Of a stretch of 64,000 nt of DNA, positions 31,121 to 40,040 are shown piece by piece. The DNA is from Agathobaculum ammoniilyticum (GTDB lineage Bacteria > Bacillota > Clostridia > Oscillospirales > Butyricicoccaceae), in the NCBI RefSeq assembly GCF_025567315.1, contig NZ_JAOQJE010000007.1:1-64000 (forward strand). Reading direction: 5' to 3'. A model generated the notes under the pieces. It did not search any database. It was given only the letters and a program-made list of their open reading frames with translations, and was not told the DNA's origin. The stretch's first letter is position 1. Each line of letters begins with the position of its first letter. Made by a program: the position numbers and the translations under genes.

Positions 31121-31921
31121 TTACCGCCGCACGTGCGGGCGCATAGGCGCGTCAATTTCGTACAGTGTCGGCGGTATGGGCAAGCTGGCCTTGGTGCGGC
31201 GCGGACGCGTCTGGCGCGGCTGTGGCCGCGCTATGCGGTATTTGATATAGGAGTACCCCGCAAACTCGTTTTGCCGTTCGTCCCGCTCGATTACATAGCA
31301 GCCAGCGGGCGCGGTCAAGGTTTCGTCGCCGTCCACCCAGCTTGTTTCAACCGTTGGCTTTTGCAGGCCGCGCGAGGGTGTCCAGCTTTGCGCGCCGTTG
31401 GGCTTGCCCTCGGCGGCTTCTTTGGTGAGATAGCGAGCCAGCCCGTAATAATCGCGGTCTGCAATGCGTTCCAAGTCTATCTGATCGCCCCACACCCAAA
31501 GGCTGCGTATCAGGTCATAGTCACCCGCTGTGGCGTTGATTACAAGGTGATGATGGAAACGCTTGTCACCGTGCAAGCCCTCTGTGGCGTACACATATTT
31601 CAGCGGTAGGCTGCGCGCCTTGCGGTAGGCGCGCAGCTGCGCAAGGAATTTGCGTAGACGCTTTAATGCTTCCTTGCGTGTAGCGGGCAGATCGTTGGGA
31701 CGGTAGGTAAGTATCAGGTGAAAATCGCTTGGTGCAAAGCTGGCAGCAAGCAGCATTTCAAGGCGGCGGCAGGCGGCTTTCAGGTTAAGAGCCTTGCGCG
31801 CGGCGGTGGTTGCGCGGGATTTCGCGGCGCGGACGTGTTCGGGGTCGTTCGGCGCGGGCGGCGTGCAGATCGTCGCCCAAACAAGGTTGCCCGCTCGGAC
31901 AACGCGTTTTCTTTTCTTCAT
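31121..31921 (-). CDS. HUH rolling-circle replication initiator
   Basis: 266-residue Rep of the inovirus/small-plasmid type. Motif 1 around FHLILTYRPND, the HUH motif in RFHHHLVINA (about residue 127), and the catalytic Tyr region YYGLARYLTKEA (about 163). Family proteins nick one strand at the double-strand origin and join it to the tyrosine. ATG 31921 has GGAG eight bases upstream. Two perfect hairpins lie directly upstream. The basic N- and C-termini fit DNA binding. Confidence 0.82.
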   Translation of the reverse strand: MKKRKRVVRAGNLVWATICTPPAPNDPEHVRAAKSRATTAARKALNLKAACRRLEMLLAASFAPSDFHLILTYRPNDLPATRKEALKRLRKFLAQLRAYRKARSLPLKYVYATEGLHGDKRFHHHLVINATAGDYDLIRSLWVWGDQIDLERIADRDYYGLARYLTKEAAEGKPNGAQSWTPSRGLQKPTVETSWVDGDETLTAPAGCYVIERDERQNEFAGYSYIKYRIARPQPRQTRPRRTKASLPIPPTLYEIDAPMRPHVRR

Positions 31922-31957
31922 TCGTTACACTCCATAAAAGATATATTTCGCTGTATC

Positions 31958-32025
31958 GCATTGCACACACGCTATGTGCAATGCCCCTTAAACGGCGATG
32001 TGCGGGGCAAACGCCCCGCACATCG
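31958..32025. other. Two tandem perfect hairpins, candidate double-strand origin
   Basis: GCATTGCACA-N7-TGTGCAATGC (31958-31984) and CGATGTGCGGGGC-AAAC-GCCCCGCACATCG (31996-32025), 36 bases upstream of rep. There are no T-runs, so terminators are unlikely. Rolling-circle Rep proteins bind and nick at such hairpins. Confidence 0.55.
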
Positions 32026-32041
32026 TGCAGATATGTATTTG

Positions 32042-32497
32042 TTATGCCGCGCTGGTTGGTTCAGTGGCGCGCTTTGGGTCTATTGCATTTTGCGCTTCGC
32101 TCAAAGCGTTCAGTGCGTCGGCGGTCTTTTCTACTACAATGCCGCTGGCAACACCCATTTTTCTTATAAACTCATCGCCTTTGCGCGCGTCTAAATTGTC
32201 GCCATGCCACAAGGGCGTAAATTCATATAAGATTGTTTGCGCAACATACTTTGCTTCCAACAGGTAGCGCAGGCAATCGCCTAATGCGTTATCAGCGTCA
32301 AAGATCGTCTTATAATGCATATCATCACGGCGCGCTGCACCGTCCAGCAGCCCCATTTGATAGGCTTTCAGCACCTTATCGCGCAGGAGCTGCGCCAATT
32401 CTACGCAGGCCGCAGGCTCGGCGGCTTTCCATGCTGCGGGCATGGTTTCGGTGGAGAACCAAGCGCGGATTGTGGCTTCGTGTGTTTCGGTGTGCAT
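32042..32497 (-). CDS. Hypothetical 151-residue protein of the rep operon
   Basis: Mostly alpha-helical composition (KAAEPAACVELAQLLRDKVL; NALGDCLRYLLEAKYVAQTI), with no domain I recognise. AAAGGA precedes ATG 32497. It lies between the HTH gene and rep in one direction, so it is probably co-transcribed with them. Confidence 0.6.
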   Translation of the reverse strand: MHTETHEATIRAWFSTETMPAAWKAAEPAACVELAQLLRDKVLKAYQMGLLDGAARRDDMHYKTIFDADNALGDCLRYLLEAKYVAQTILYEFTPLWHGDNLDARKGDEFIRKMGVASGIVVEKTADALNALSEAQNAIDPKRATEPTSAA

Positions 32498-32516
32498 TTG
32501 TTATCGTCCTTTCCGT

Positions 32517-32545
32517 TTGACAAGGGCGAGCGGGTGCGGTATACT
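32517..32545 (+). promoter_or_regulatory. Promoter of the counter-transcribed RNA
   Basis: Exact TTGACA, 17 bases, TATACT pointing against the rep operon. The transcript would meet a strong terminator about 75 bases on. Confidence 0.8.
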
Positions 32546-32551
32546 ATATAT

Positions 32552-32626
32552 AAACAAGCCCGCTCGCGGGTGTATATGTTATCTGACCTTTTCAGTGCCG
32601 TCCAAAGCTGCTGAAAAGGTCTTTTT
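32552..32626 (+). ncRNA. Putative antisense (copy-control) RNA
   Basis: About 75 nt between a consensus promoter and the terminator stem GACCTTTTCAG / CTGAAAAGGTC with five Ts (32585-32626). It is antisense to the leader between the HTH gene and the 151-residue gene of the rep operon. Plasmids often limit Rep with such counter-transcribed RNAs. Confidence 0.6.
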
Positions 32627-32901
32627 CATTCGTCAATGCGGCGCAGCTTGCCATATTCGGGCGCAGGCTGCGCCGCTTCGCCGTTCTGGTAAGAGTCGCT
32701 TGCCAAGTAGGCAATGAGCAAATCAAGGTTAATCAGGGTGTGCCGCCCTGCGTGTACACTGGGGATTGCGCCCGACTTCACAAGCACGCGAAGCTGATTT
32801 TGCGTCAGGGCGGTGTTAGGGTCTTCGGCCTTGATTTCCTCAATGGCCTTTGCAAGGGTGCGCATACGGGGCAGGGTTTGCTTGGTCTGCTGTTCGTTCA
32901 T
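32626..32901 (-). CDS. Excisionase-like HTH DNA-binding protein
   Basis: 91 residues with an HTH near the middle (LTQNQLRVLVKSGAIPSVHA ... RHTLINLDLLIAYL), like the small MerR-type helix-turn-helix proteins of mobile elements. GGAGG before ATG 32901 overlaps the stop of the XRE gene. First-operon position suggests regulation of rep or excision. Confidence 0.7.
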   Translation of the reverse strand: MNEQQTKQTLPRMRTLAKAIEEIKAEDPNTALTQNQLRVLVKSGAIPSVHAGRHTLINLDLLIAYLASDSYQNGEAAQPAPEYGKLRRIDE

Positions 32902-32913
32902 GGGGTTTCCTCC

Positions 32914-33093
32914 TTAATCGTCGTAGAAGATTTCCTGCACGGTCTTGCCAAAATAAGCGGCAATGCGCTTTTTTACGTTGTCGCGGGGCGTGCGCTCGCC
33001 GCGTTCGTACTTTCCCAATGAGGAACAACTTACATTAAGTTTTTTTGCCAATTCCTCTTGTGTCATTGAACCGCGCAATTCAGCTAATTTCAT
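32914..33093 (-). CDS. Small XRE/Cro-like regulator
   Basis: 59 residues forming one HTH_3 domain: RGSMTQEELAKKLNVSCSSL then GKYERGERTPRDNV. GAGGTGATACA precedes ATG 33093. It is divergent from the 177-residue XRE repressor, a Cro/CI-like switch. Confidence 0.85.
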   Translation of the reverse strand: MKLAELRGSMTQEELAKKLNVSCSSLGKYERGERTPRDNVKKRIAAYFGKTVQEIFYDD

Positions 33094-33117
33094 TGTATCA
33101 CCTCTTTGTATCTAAAA

Positions 33118-33192
33118 TGGACACTTGATGATAATACAATACAATATTTTGTGTGTGTCCACAATAGACACATCATACAAAATTCTTGTGTC
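33118..33192. promoter_or_regulatory. Operator region between divergent XRE genes
   Basis: Three GTGTC-type sites: TGGACAC at 33118-33124, the inverted repeat GTGTC-N7-GACAC at 33155-33171, and GTGTC at 33188-33192. The layout is phage-switch-like. Confidence 0.5.
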
Positions 33193-33271
33193 TGTTTTAT
33201 ACACCTTTTGTGGCGTTGCTTGTTGACTTACACTCGAAGTGCAGATACAATTATAAAAAGGCGGTGGGATT

Positions 33272-33805
33272 ATGAAATCATTTCATGAAAGATTACGCGC
33301 TGCGCGCATTGAGCAAGGTTTTACACAGGAGGAGCTTGCGAAAGCTATCGGGGTGACAAAAAGCACTATGGCGAAATATGATCGCGGAGACCTTGAGCCA
33401 AATATCAGTAATATTATGAAATTATCTCAGGTGTTGTGTGTATCAGTAGATTATTTACTGTTTGGAGAAGACCCGCTTGAAAACGAGTTGCGCGCATGCG
33501 TTGAAATGCTTGAATATAAGATGATAGGCAAAGTTGATAATGCAGTAGATCGCATTGAAATAAAAAGTAGTGCGCTTCAAAACTTTTTTGCTGAAATTTT
33601 TGATGCGTATGAAATATGGTCTTCTCGGGACGATCAATATACAGATGCAATATTTGAGTATGATGCAAAAATAGACTCAATAATTGAGAAAACAGTCGAT
33701 GATATTAAAAAAGAGCGCGTTATTAAGTCAAAAGTGACCGTGGAGAAGATGAGGGCTGAACTGGCTAATAGAGCTAAACTAATCAGCGAAAAAGAGAACG
33801 ATTAA
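33272..33805 (+). CDS. XRE-family repressor
   Basis: 177 residues: N-terminal HTH_3 (LRAARIEQGFTQEELAKAIG ... MAKYDRGDLEPNIS, residues 8-65), then a long helical region rich in Glu/Lys that may oligomerise. It is probably the lysogeny-type repressor of the element. AT-rich compared with the integrase gene beside it. Confidence 0.87.
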   Translation: MKSFHERLRAARIEQGFTQEELAKAIGVTKSTMAKYDRGDLEPNISNIMKLSQVLCVSVDYLLFGEDPLENELRACVEMLEYKMIGKVDNAVDRIEIKSSALQNFFAEIFDAYEIWSSRDDQYTDAIFEYDAKIDSIIEKTVDDIKKERVIKSKVTVEKMRAELANRAKLISEKEND

Positions 33806-33889
33806 CACTGTCAAAATTGACCGTGTTTATAATTCAAGCCTAACGGTATTCAATTTGAACACACACCCGCTCGAAAGGAGGTGCACCAC

Positions 33890-35263
33890 ATGGCAACCGT
33901 AACCCGACGCGGCAAGTCGTATTCTATCCGCGTTTCCTGCGGCTATGACATGACCGGCAGGCAGATTATTAGGAAGCCCCAGCCGGACATGACCGACGCA
34001 CAGGCCGAAAAAGAAGCCCAGCGGCAGGCCGTGCTTTTCGAGGAAAAATGCCGCACGGGGCAAGTGCTGCAAGGCAATGTGCGCTTTGCGGATTTCGCGG
34101 AAATATGGCTGCGGGACTATGCCGCAAAGCAGGTGCGCCCCACTACGTTTGACCGCTATAAAGCCATGCTGCCGCGTATCAATGCAGCCATCGGGCATAT
34201 TCGGCTTGACCGCTTGCAGCCGCACCACCTGATGCAGTTTTATTCCAATCTGGAAGAAGCGGGGATAAGGGAGGACGGAAAACAGCATTTCAAGGGCGAT
34301 TTGTGGCAAATGCTGCGCGCCCGCTCGATCACGAAAACCGCATTTGCCGAGCAAACGGGTGTGTCGCTCGCGGTGCTTGCCAGCATCACGCAGGGCAAGA
34401 ATGTATCAGCCGAAAGCGCGAGGCGCATTTCTGACGCGTTGGGCGAGCCTGTAAGCGCGCTGTTTGAGCCGGTGGGGAATGACAAGGGCTTGTCGGCAAA
34501 GACCATTCTGCATCATCACAGGCTTATTTCTGTTATCCTGCAAACGGCGGTCGAATGGCAAGTGCTGTTTTCCAATCCCTGCGACCGCGTCAAGCCGCCG
34601 CGCGTGGAGCATAAGGAAGCGCGGTATTTGGATGAGGAACAGGCAGCCCGCTTGATGGAAGCACTTGAAAGTGCAGATATACAGAACCGCACCATGATAA
34701 AGCTGCTGCTCTATACGGGTATGCGGCGCGGCGAGTTGTGCGGCCTGACATGGGAAGATATTGACTTTGAAAAGTTGGTTATCCATATTCGACGTTCGTC
34801 GCTGTATCTGGCTGATAAGGGCATCTTTGAGGACGAAACGAAAAACGCCACTTCGCGGCGCAGTATCAAAGTACCCGCCGACGCGATACAGGCTTTGCGC
34901 GGCTTCCGTGCATGGCAGCGGCAGCAGGCGTTGCAGCTTGGCGACCAGTGGCAGGCGAGCGGGCGCGTGTTCACCGCGTGGAATGGCGCGCTGATACACC
35001 CCGACACAATTTCGGGCTGGTTTGCGCGCTTCATCAGGGAAAATAACCTGCCTGATATTTCGCTGCACTCGCTGCGGCATACAAACGCTACTCTGCTGAT
35101 CGCGGCAGGGACGAATTTGCAGACCGTTGCGGCGCGGCTCGGTCATGCCAGCGTGACAACGACGGGCAAAATTTACGCCCATGCGATACAGTCAGCCGAT
35201 GCAGCGGCAGCGGAAACCCTGCAAGACCTGCTGCACCCGCTTGGCACAAAAGTAAAAAAATAA
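33890..35263 (+). CDS. Tyrosine integrase with inserted HTH
   Basis: 457 residues. N-terminal AP2-like arm-binding region (RRGKSYSIRVSCGYD), SAM-like core-binding domain, then the catalytic domain with Arg in TGMRRGELCGL, HSLRHTNATLL, LGHASVTTT and the Tyr in KIYAHA. Within the core-binding domain, about residues 143-190, is an XRE-like HTH (ITKTAFAEQTGVSLAVLASI ... ARRISDALGEPVSALF) not found in standard integrases. AGGAGG lies eight bases before ATG 33890. It lies next to the tRNA att site. Confidence 0.92.
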   Translation: MATVTRRGKSYSIRVSCGYDMTGRQIIRKPQPDMTDAQAEKEAQRQAVLFEEKCRTGQVLQGNVRFADFAEIWLRDYAAKQVRPTTFDRYKAMLPRINAAIGHIRLDRLQPHHLMQFYSNLEEAGIREDGKQHFKGDLWQMLRARSITKTAFAEQTGVSLAVLASITQGKNVSAESARRISDALGEPVSALFEPVGNDKGLSAKTILHHHRLISVILQTAVEWQVLFSNPCDRVKPPRVEHKEARYLDEEQAARLMEALESADIQNRTMIKLLLYTGMRRGELCGLTWEDIDFEKLVIHIRRSSLYLADKGIFEDETKNATSRRSIKVPADAIQALRGFRAWQRQQALQLGDQWQASGRVFTAWNGALIHPDTISGWFARFIRENNLPDISLHSLRHTNATLLIAAGTNLQTVAARLGHASVTTTGKIYAHAIQSADAAAAETLQDLLHPLGTKVKK

Positions 35264-35386
35264 GGCCGATATACACCAATTACGGTTGTATATCGGCCTT
35301 TGGGTTTGCCTGCATAAAGAACAAACAAAGAACAGATACAGGGCGAGCGGGAGCAAAGAACAAGTGTAAACCTCGAAAAAGTAAAG

Positions 35387-35421
35387 AAAAAGCACTGATT
35401 CTTGTCGAATCAGTGCTTTTT
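35387..35421. terminator. Bidirectional terminator of integrase and tRNA-fMet
   Basis: AAAAAGCACTGATTC / GAATCAGTGCTTTTT around TTGTC. It lies just beyond the tRNA 3' end. Confidence 0.85.
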
Positions 35422-35422
35422 A

Positions 35423-35499
<77 letters not shown>

Positions 35500-35587
35500 A
35501 TATAAGCCCCTTGCTTTAAGGAGCCTATTAACTATACCATGATTTGAAAGGGTTGTCAAGAGTGTGTAAAGAAAAAACGTCGACAAT

Positions 35588-37129
35588 TTACGCGGGCGCA
35601 TCCCGCTCCGGAAAATAGGGAAGCTCAAACCAGAAGGAAATGCCACCCTCCACGTTTTCCGCGCCGCAACTGCCGTGCAGCGTGTCCGCGATCGCGCGCA
35701 CCAGGGACAGGCCGATGCCTGTGCCGCCGGCCTCGCGCGTGCGCGCGCGGTCGGTGCGGTAAAATTTTTCCCAGATCTTCGGCAGCTCATCCTCCGGCAG
35801 CCCGTCGCCCTCGTTGAATATGGCCAGCCGCATCCCATTTTCGGTATAGGCGGCGGTGATCTCGATGCGGCCGCCATCCGCCGTGTAACGGATCGCGTTG
35901 GACAGATAGTTCATAAGCACCTGCTCAAGCAGGTCGCCGTCCGTGCGGATGGTGACGTGCGTATCCGCATACCGGACGGCCAGGCCACGGCTTGCACACA
36001 AAACGGCGGTCTTTTCGACCGCGTTCCGACAGAGGGCGTATAGGTCGATATCCTCGTAATAGGTCTGCTCCGCGCCCAACTCGAGCTTGGAGAGGTTCAA
36101 AAGCTGCATGACCAGCTTGTTCATGCGGTCGGCCTCGTCCGCGATTGTGTCGCAGTAAAATTTCCGGTCCTCCGGATCGTCGGCCACGCCGGCGGTCAGA
36201 CCCTCCGCATAGCCCTGTATCAGCGCGATCGGCGTTTTCAGCTCATGCGAAACATTGACGATAAATTCACGGCGCATGTTGTCCACGCGTTCTTTTTCCT
36301 TGATTTCCAGAGCAAGCTGGTCGTTGGACTCCTGCAGCTCGCGGATCGTCTGCTCCAGGTAAGCGGACAAGCGGTTGAGCGACTGGCCGAGCTGGCCGAT
36401 CTCGTCGCGCTCGCCGCCCTGATACTGGGTGGAAAAATCCAGCTCGCTCATCCGGTCGGCCACGCCGGCCATGGCGATCAACGGGCGGGTGAACTGGCGG
36501 GAGATGAAAAAGCCGCAGACCAGACAGATCAGCAGCGCGCAGCCGCCCGCGATCAGAAGGAAAACCAGGTTAAGGGAGGAGTTCTGCTCGATATAGGCGT
36601 ACGGCATATAGGCGAACAGGCAGTCGCCCGCATTACGGTCGAGTGCGCCGACCAGGCAGAGGTATTGGTCGTTATCCCAAAGGGAGACGTTCAAAAACTG
36701 GTAATTATGCTTGGTGATAAATTCGCGGTCCATGCTCTGCGCGATTGAGCTGAGGATGGCATAGCTGCGGTACTGCTGCTCCACCCGATTGAAATCGGGG
36801 AGATGGAACTGCAGCGGTCCGTCCTCCTCTGGTCGGGCCGCGTCCGGAGAAAACGCGGAGGAATACAGCACCGTCCCGTCTGCACGGACCACGGACAGGC
36901 GGATGGCAGAGCGACTTTCGTAGCTGTCCAGCACGGCCGCGATATCCTCCACGTTGCCGGTATAGCTGCCACGCATGCTTTGATAGGCGTCGCGCAGCTC
37001 CCCGCGGCGCGTCAGCATGTAATAATCCTCGTAAAAGAACAGGTTGAGCAGCAAAAGCACGCCGATAAAGACCAGCGCAACGGCGCTGATCGCGGCAAAA
37101 AACTTAAACCGGATCGAATGGCCCTTCAT
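35588..37129 (-). CDS. Sensor histidine kinase
   Basis: 513 residues: two membrane segments (about 10-32 and 175-197) flank an extracellular sensor, then HAMP, HisKA with the phospho-His in VNVSHELKTPIALI, and HATPase with N, G1 (FNEGDGLPEDELP) and G2 (GGTGIGLSLV) boxes. TTG 37150 would extend it; ATG 37129 is preferred. It overlaps or abuts the response regulator gene and belongs to the same operon. The signal is unknown. Confidence 0.92.
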   Translation of the reverse strand: MKGHSIRFKFFAAISAVALVFIGVLLLLNLFFYEDYYMLTRRGELRDAYQSMRGSYTGNVEDIAAVLDSYESRSAIRLSVVRADGTVLYSSAFSPDAARPEEDGPLQFHLPDFNRVEQQYRSYAILSSIAQSMDREFITKHNYQFLNVSLWDNDQYLCLVGALDRNAGDCLFAYMPYAYIEQNSSLNLVFLLIAGGCALLICLVCGFFISRQFTRPLIAMAGVADRMSELDFSTQYQGGERDEIGQLGQSLNRLSAYLEQTIRELQESNDQLALEIKEKERVDNMRREFIVNVSHELKTPIALIQGYAEGLTAGVADDPEDRKFYCDTIADEADRMNKLVMQLLNLSKLELGAEQTYYEDIDLYALCRNAVEKTAVLCASRGLAVRYADTHVTIRTDGDLLEQVLMNYLSNAIRYTADGGRIEITAAYTENGMRLAIFNEGDGLPEDELPKIWEKFYRTDRARTREAGGTGIGLSLVRAIADTLHGSCGAENVEGGISFWFELPYFPERDAPA

Positions 37130-37139
37130 GTTGTATCCG

Positions 37140-37820
37140 TCATCCCTCAAAGCGGTAGCCGTAGCCGCGCACCGTCTCGATCATGGTGCCGCAGCCGCCC
37201 AGCTTGGCCCGCAGCTTTTTCACATGGGTGTCCACCGTTCGCAGGTCCCCGAAGTAATCATAGCCCCATACGGCGTTGAGGATGCTCTCGCGGGATAGCG
37301 CGATGGCACGGTTGTTCTTGAAATAAATCAGCAGCTCGTATTCCTTGGGCGTCAGGTCGACCGGAGCGCCGTCCACCAGCACCTCGCGGCGCAACTCGTT
37401 GACGGAAAGCGAGCCCAACTGCTCGACCGGCATGGCGGCGCGGCCCTCGCGTTTGAGCAGGGCTCGTACACGCGCGGCCAGAACGATGGGAGAGAACGGC
37501 TTGGTCACATAATCGTCCGCGCCCTCCTCCAGCCCGCGGACCTGGTCGGCGTCCTCCGCGCGCGCGGTCAGCATCATGACAGGCAGGTGCTTGTCTCCGC
37601 TTTCCTGTGCGCGCAGCGCGCGGAGCACCTCGAACCCGTCCATGCCGGGCATCATCACGTCCAGAATCGCCAAGTCAAGCCCAGACTGGCGGTTTTCGAT
37701 CATCTGCAGGGCCTCACGGCCGTCCGCGGCCTCGAGGATGCTGTGGCCGTCCCTCTTGAGAAAATCGCTGACCAGGCGCCGGATGCGCGCCTCGTCGTCG
37801 GCAATCAATATCATTGACAT
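37140..37820 (-). CDS. OmpR-family response regulator
   Basis: 226 residues: receiver domain with phospho-acceptor Asp in LAILDVMMPGMDG and a winged-helix output domain (LTPKEYELLIYFKNN ... TVDTHVKKLRAKL). Partner of the adjacent kinase. AGGGG precedes ATG 37820. Confidence 0.94.
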   Translation of the reverse strand: MSMILIADDEARIRRLVSDFLKRDGHSILEAADGREALQMIENRQSGLDLAILDVMMPGMDGFEVLRALRAQESGDKHLPVMMLTARAEDADQVRGLEEGADDYVTKPFSPIVLAARVRALLKREGRAAMPVEQLGSLSVNELRREVLVDGAPVDLTPKEYELLIYFKNNRAIALSRESILNAVWGYDYFGDLRTVDTHVKKLRAKLGGCGTMIETVRGYGYRFEG

Positions 37821-37897
37821 CAGGCTTTCACCCCTTGTATCGGATAATACCAGTATACCGTGTCAGTTTGTCCGTTCTGTGAACAAAAAACAGGTTT

Positions 37898-38752
37898 TTA
37901 CATATCCTGCTCCAATACATACCGGTACAGGGCGTTCTTTTTGACGCCGGTCTGCGCGGACACCGCTTTGATTGCGTCCTTCTGCGTCTGCCCGTCTGCC
38001 ATCCGGAGGCGCACGGCCTCCGCCGCCGCAGTCAGTCGCGCCGGTTCGTCCGGCGCGGCATCCGGTTCGTCCGGCGCGCCCTCGATGGTCAGCACAAATT
38101 CGCCGCGCGGCGGATGTGCGTCGAAGTACTGAACGGCTTCGTCCAGCGTCATGCGGAGTGTTTCCTCGTGGAGCTTGGTCAGTTCACGGGACAGGGAAAG
38201 GCGGCGCGCCCCGCCGAAGGTGTCCGCAAGGTCGCGCAGGGTGGCGCACAGCTTGTGCGGCGCTTCGTAAAAGATCATGGTGCGTTTTTCGTTTCGCAGC
38301 GCGTCCAGGTGCGCGCGGCGCGCCTTTTTATTCACGGATAAAAAGCCCTCGAAACACCAGCGTCCGGTCGGCAGGCCGGAGGCCGCGAGCGCGCAGACCG
38401 CGGCGCAGCAGCCGGGGATGGGCACGACCGGTATGCCATGCGCCGCGCACAGTGCGACCAGATCCTCGCCGGGGTCGGAAACGGCGGGTGTACCCGCATC
38501 CGTGACCAGGGCGCAGCTTTCACCCGCGCGCAGCCTGGCCAGCACCTCCTCGCCGCGCGCGCGGCGGTTATGCTCATAATAGGAGATCAGGGGCTTCCTG
38601 GGCAGAGCGCAGGCGGTCAGCAGCTTTTGCGTCACACGCGTATCCTCTGCGGCGATGAAATCGACCGACGAAAGAATATCCCGCGCGCGGGGGGACAGGT
38701 CGCCCAGGTTGCCGATCGGCGTGGCGACCAGATACAGAATGGATTCACTCAT
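37898..38752 (-). CDS. rsmI: 16S rRNA 2'-O-methyltransferase RsmI
   Basis: 284-residue tetrapyrrole-methylase-fold enzyme that methylates the ribose of C1402 in 16S rRNA. Typical start LYLVATPIGNLGDLSPRA, then AAEDTRVT, LVTDAGTPAVSDPG and EGFLSVNKKARRAHL. It lies 20 bases downstream of a methyltransferase gene on the same strand. Confidence 0.95.
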   Translation of the reverse strand: MSESILYLVATPIGNLGDLSPRARDILSSVDFIAAEDTRVTQKLLTACALPRKPLISYYEHNRRARGEEVLARLRAGESCALVTDAGTPAVSDPGEDLVALCAAHGIPVVPIPGCCAAVCALAASGLPTGRWCFEGFLSVNKKARRAHLDALRNEKRTMIFYEAPHKLCATLRDLADTFGGARRLSLSRELTKLHEETLRMTLDEAVQYFDAHPPRGEFVLTIEGAPDEPDAAPDEPARLTAAAEAVRLRMADGQTQKDAIKAVSAQTGVKKNALYRYVLEQDM

Positions 38753-38772
38753 TGTAATATTCCCTTAAAAAA

Positions 38773-39462
38773 TTATTTTTTGTATATTTTGTTATATTCC
38801 TCGCTTTGGACAAGCAGCGGCGGTTCGACCGAAAGGCCTTCCGCGCTGCCGCCCTTGCGGCATTCGACCAGCACCGCGCTGGGGACGGCCTGCGCGGTCT
38901 GGTGTACGAAGCGGAGCCGTTTAGGGACGAGACGGACGCGGGCGAGCGCTTCCAGTAGCGTCCACATGCGCTCGGGACGGAACACGACCGCGGCCTTGCC
39001 GCCCGTATGCAGCACAAAGGAACAGGCCACGGCAAGGTCCTCCACCGTGCAGGTGCCATCCTGACGGGCGGCGCGGCGTTCCGGCGCGGGCGCGTTTTTG
39101 CCCGCGTTCCGGTCGAAATACGGGGGATTGCACACCACATAGTCCATACTGCCGTGGGGGAGGAGCGTGCGGATCTCGCGCAGGTCGCCCTGTAGAGCGG
39201 TGATGTCCACGCCGTTGTCGCGGATCGAGCGCCGGAACAGGGCGAGCGCGCCCTCCTGCAGCTCCAGGCCGGTCATACGCAGGTCGGGGCGGTAAAGCAG
39301 CAGGGCGAGCGTGCCCGTGCCGCAGCAGAGGTCGAGCACGCGCGCGTTCCGGCGCGGTCTGGCAAAGGAAGAAAGCAGTACGCTGTCCTGCCCAAGCTTG
39401 AAATATCGGTCGTCCTGATGCAGGAGCAGGCCGTTGGGAAGCCGTTCGGTTGTCTGCGCCAT
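38773..39462 (-). CDS. TrmN6/YfiC-type tRNA adenine-N6 methyltransferase
   Basis: 229-residue SAM-dependent methyltransferase. SAM motif VLDLCCGTGTLAL and the N6-adenine catalytic motif VVCNPPYF. Length and start (ERLPNGLLLHQDDRYF) fit the tRNA1(Val) A37 methylase family. AAGGAGG precedes ATG 39462. This gene pair with rsmI is common in Firmicutes. Confidence 0.9.
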   Translation of the reverse strand: MAQTTERLPNGLLLHQDDRYFKLGQDSVLLSSFARPRRNARVLDLCCGTGTLALLLYRPDLRMTGLELQEGALALFRRSIRDNGVDITALQGDLREIRTLLPHGSMDYVVCNPPYFDRNAGKNAPAPERRAARQDGTCTVEDLAVACSFVLHTGGKAAVVFRPERMWTLLEALARVRLVPKRLRFVHQTAQAVPSAVLVECRKGGSAEGLSVEPPLLVQSEEYNKIYKK

Positions 39463-39486
39463 AATACCTCCTTATCCGGAAACAGA

Positions 39487-39515
39487 AAGAGCCGGTCCGT
39501 GACGGACCGGCCGCA
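39487..39515 (-). terminator. Terminator of the DtxR gene
   Basis: Perfect GCCGGTCCG-TGA-CGGACCGGC hairpin followed on the minus strand by CTCTTTCTGTTT, 13 bases after the stop. Confidence 0.65.
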
Positions 39516-39527
39516 GGTGCGTTTGGT

Positions 39528-39911
39528 TTATCTGCCGGCTTTCACGCCGTGTTGCCGCGCATGCTCCTTAAGCTTGGCAAAGGTTTCCGCGCTGATGACA
39601 TGCTCAATGCGGCAGGCGTCCTCGGCCGCGGTTTCGGGCGAAACGCCGAGCATGGTCAGCAGCTCGGTCAGCACGGTATGGCGCTCATAGATCGTTTCCG
39701 CGATCGTGCGTCCGGCGTCGGTCAGGCACAGCAAGCCGTTCTGATCGATGGAAACATAGCCGTTGTCCCGCAGCAGGCCGACAGCGCGGCTGATGCTCGG
39801 CTTGGAAAAGCCGGTGTAGTGGGCAACGTCAATCGAGCGGACCGACCCTTTTTGGTGCTGCAGAATCAGGATTGCTTCCAGATAATTCTCAGCACTCTCC
39901 TGCACTTTCAT
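39528..39911 (-). CDS. DtxR/MntR-family metal-dependent regulator
   Basis: 127 residues: winged HTH (VRSIDVAHYTGFSKPSISRA) and dimerisation domain. Metal ligands by analogy with MntR/DtxR: Glu in ENYLEAI, His in ERHTVL, and CRIEHVIS. The usual first Asp is Asn (AENYLE). Cys in CRIEH is as in DtxR/IdeR, which favours iron over manganese. It has no SH3 domain. Candidate boxes of TTAG-CTAA type lie before the AraC gene and the His-rich GTPase gene. Confidence 0.88.
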   Translation of the reverse strand: MKVQESAENYLEAILILQHQKGSVRSIDVAHYTGFSKPSISRAVGLLRDNGYVSIDQNGLLCLTDAGRTIAETIYERHTVLTELLTMLGVSPETAAEDACRIEHVISAETFAKLKEHARQHGVKAGR

Positions 39912-39989
39912 CGTGCCTTGTCCTCCTTTTTCTCTTTTCCATGTTTTTTATTTTAGCATATCCGGCTGATTTTGGCAATATAGCGATGC

Positions 39990-40018
39990 TTGCAAGGCCG
40001 CGCAATTTTGGGTACAAT
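39990..40018 (+). promoter_or_regulatory. yaaA promoter
   Basis: TTGCAA, 17 bases, TACAAT, 23 bases before the start codon. Confidence 0.65.
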
Positions 40019-40040
40019 GGGGAAGACGGAGGGATGCCCC

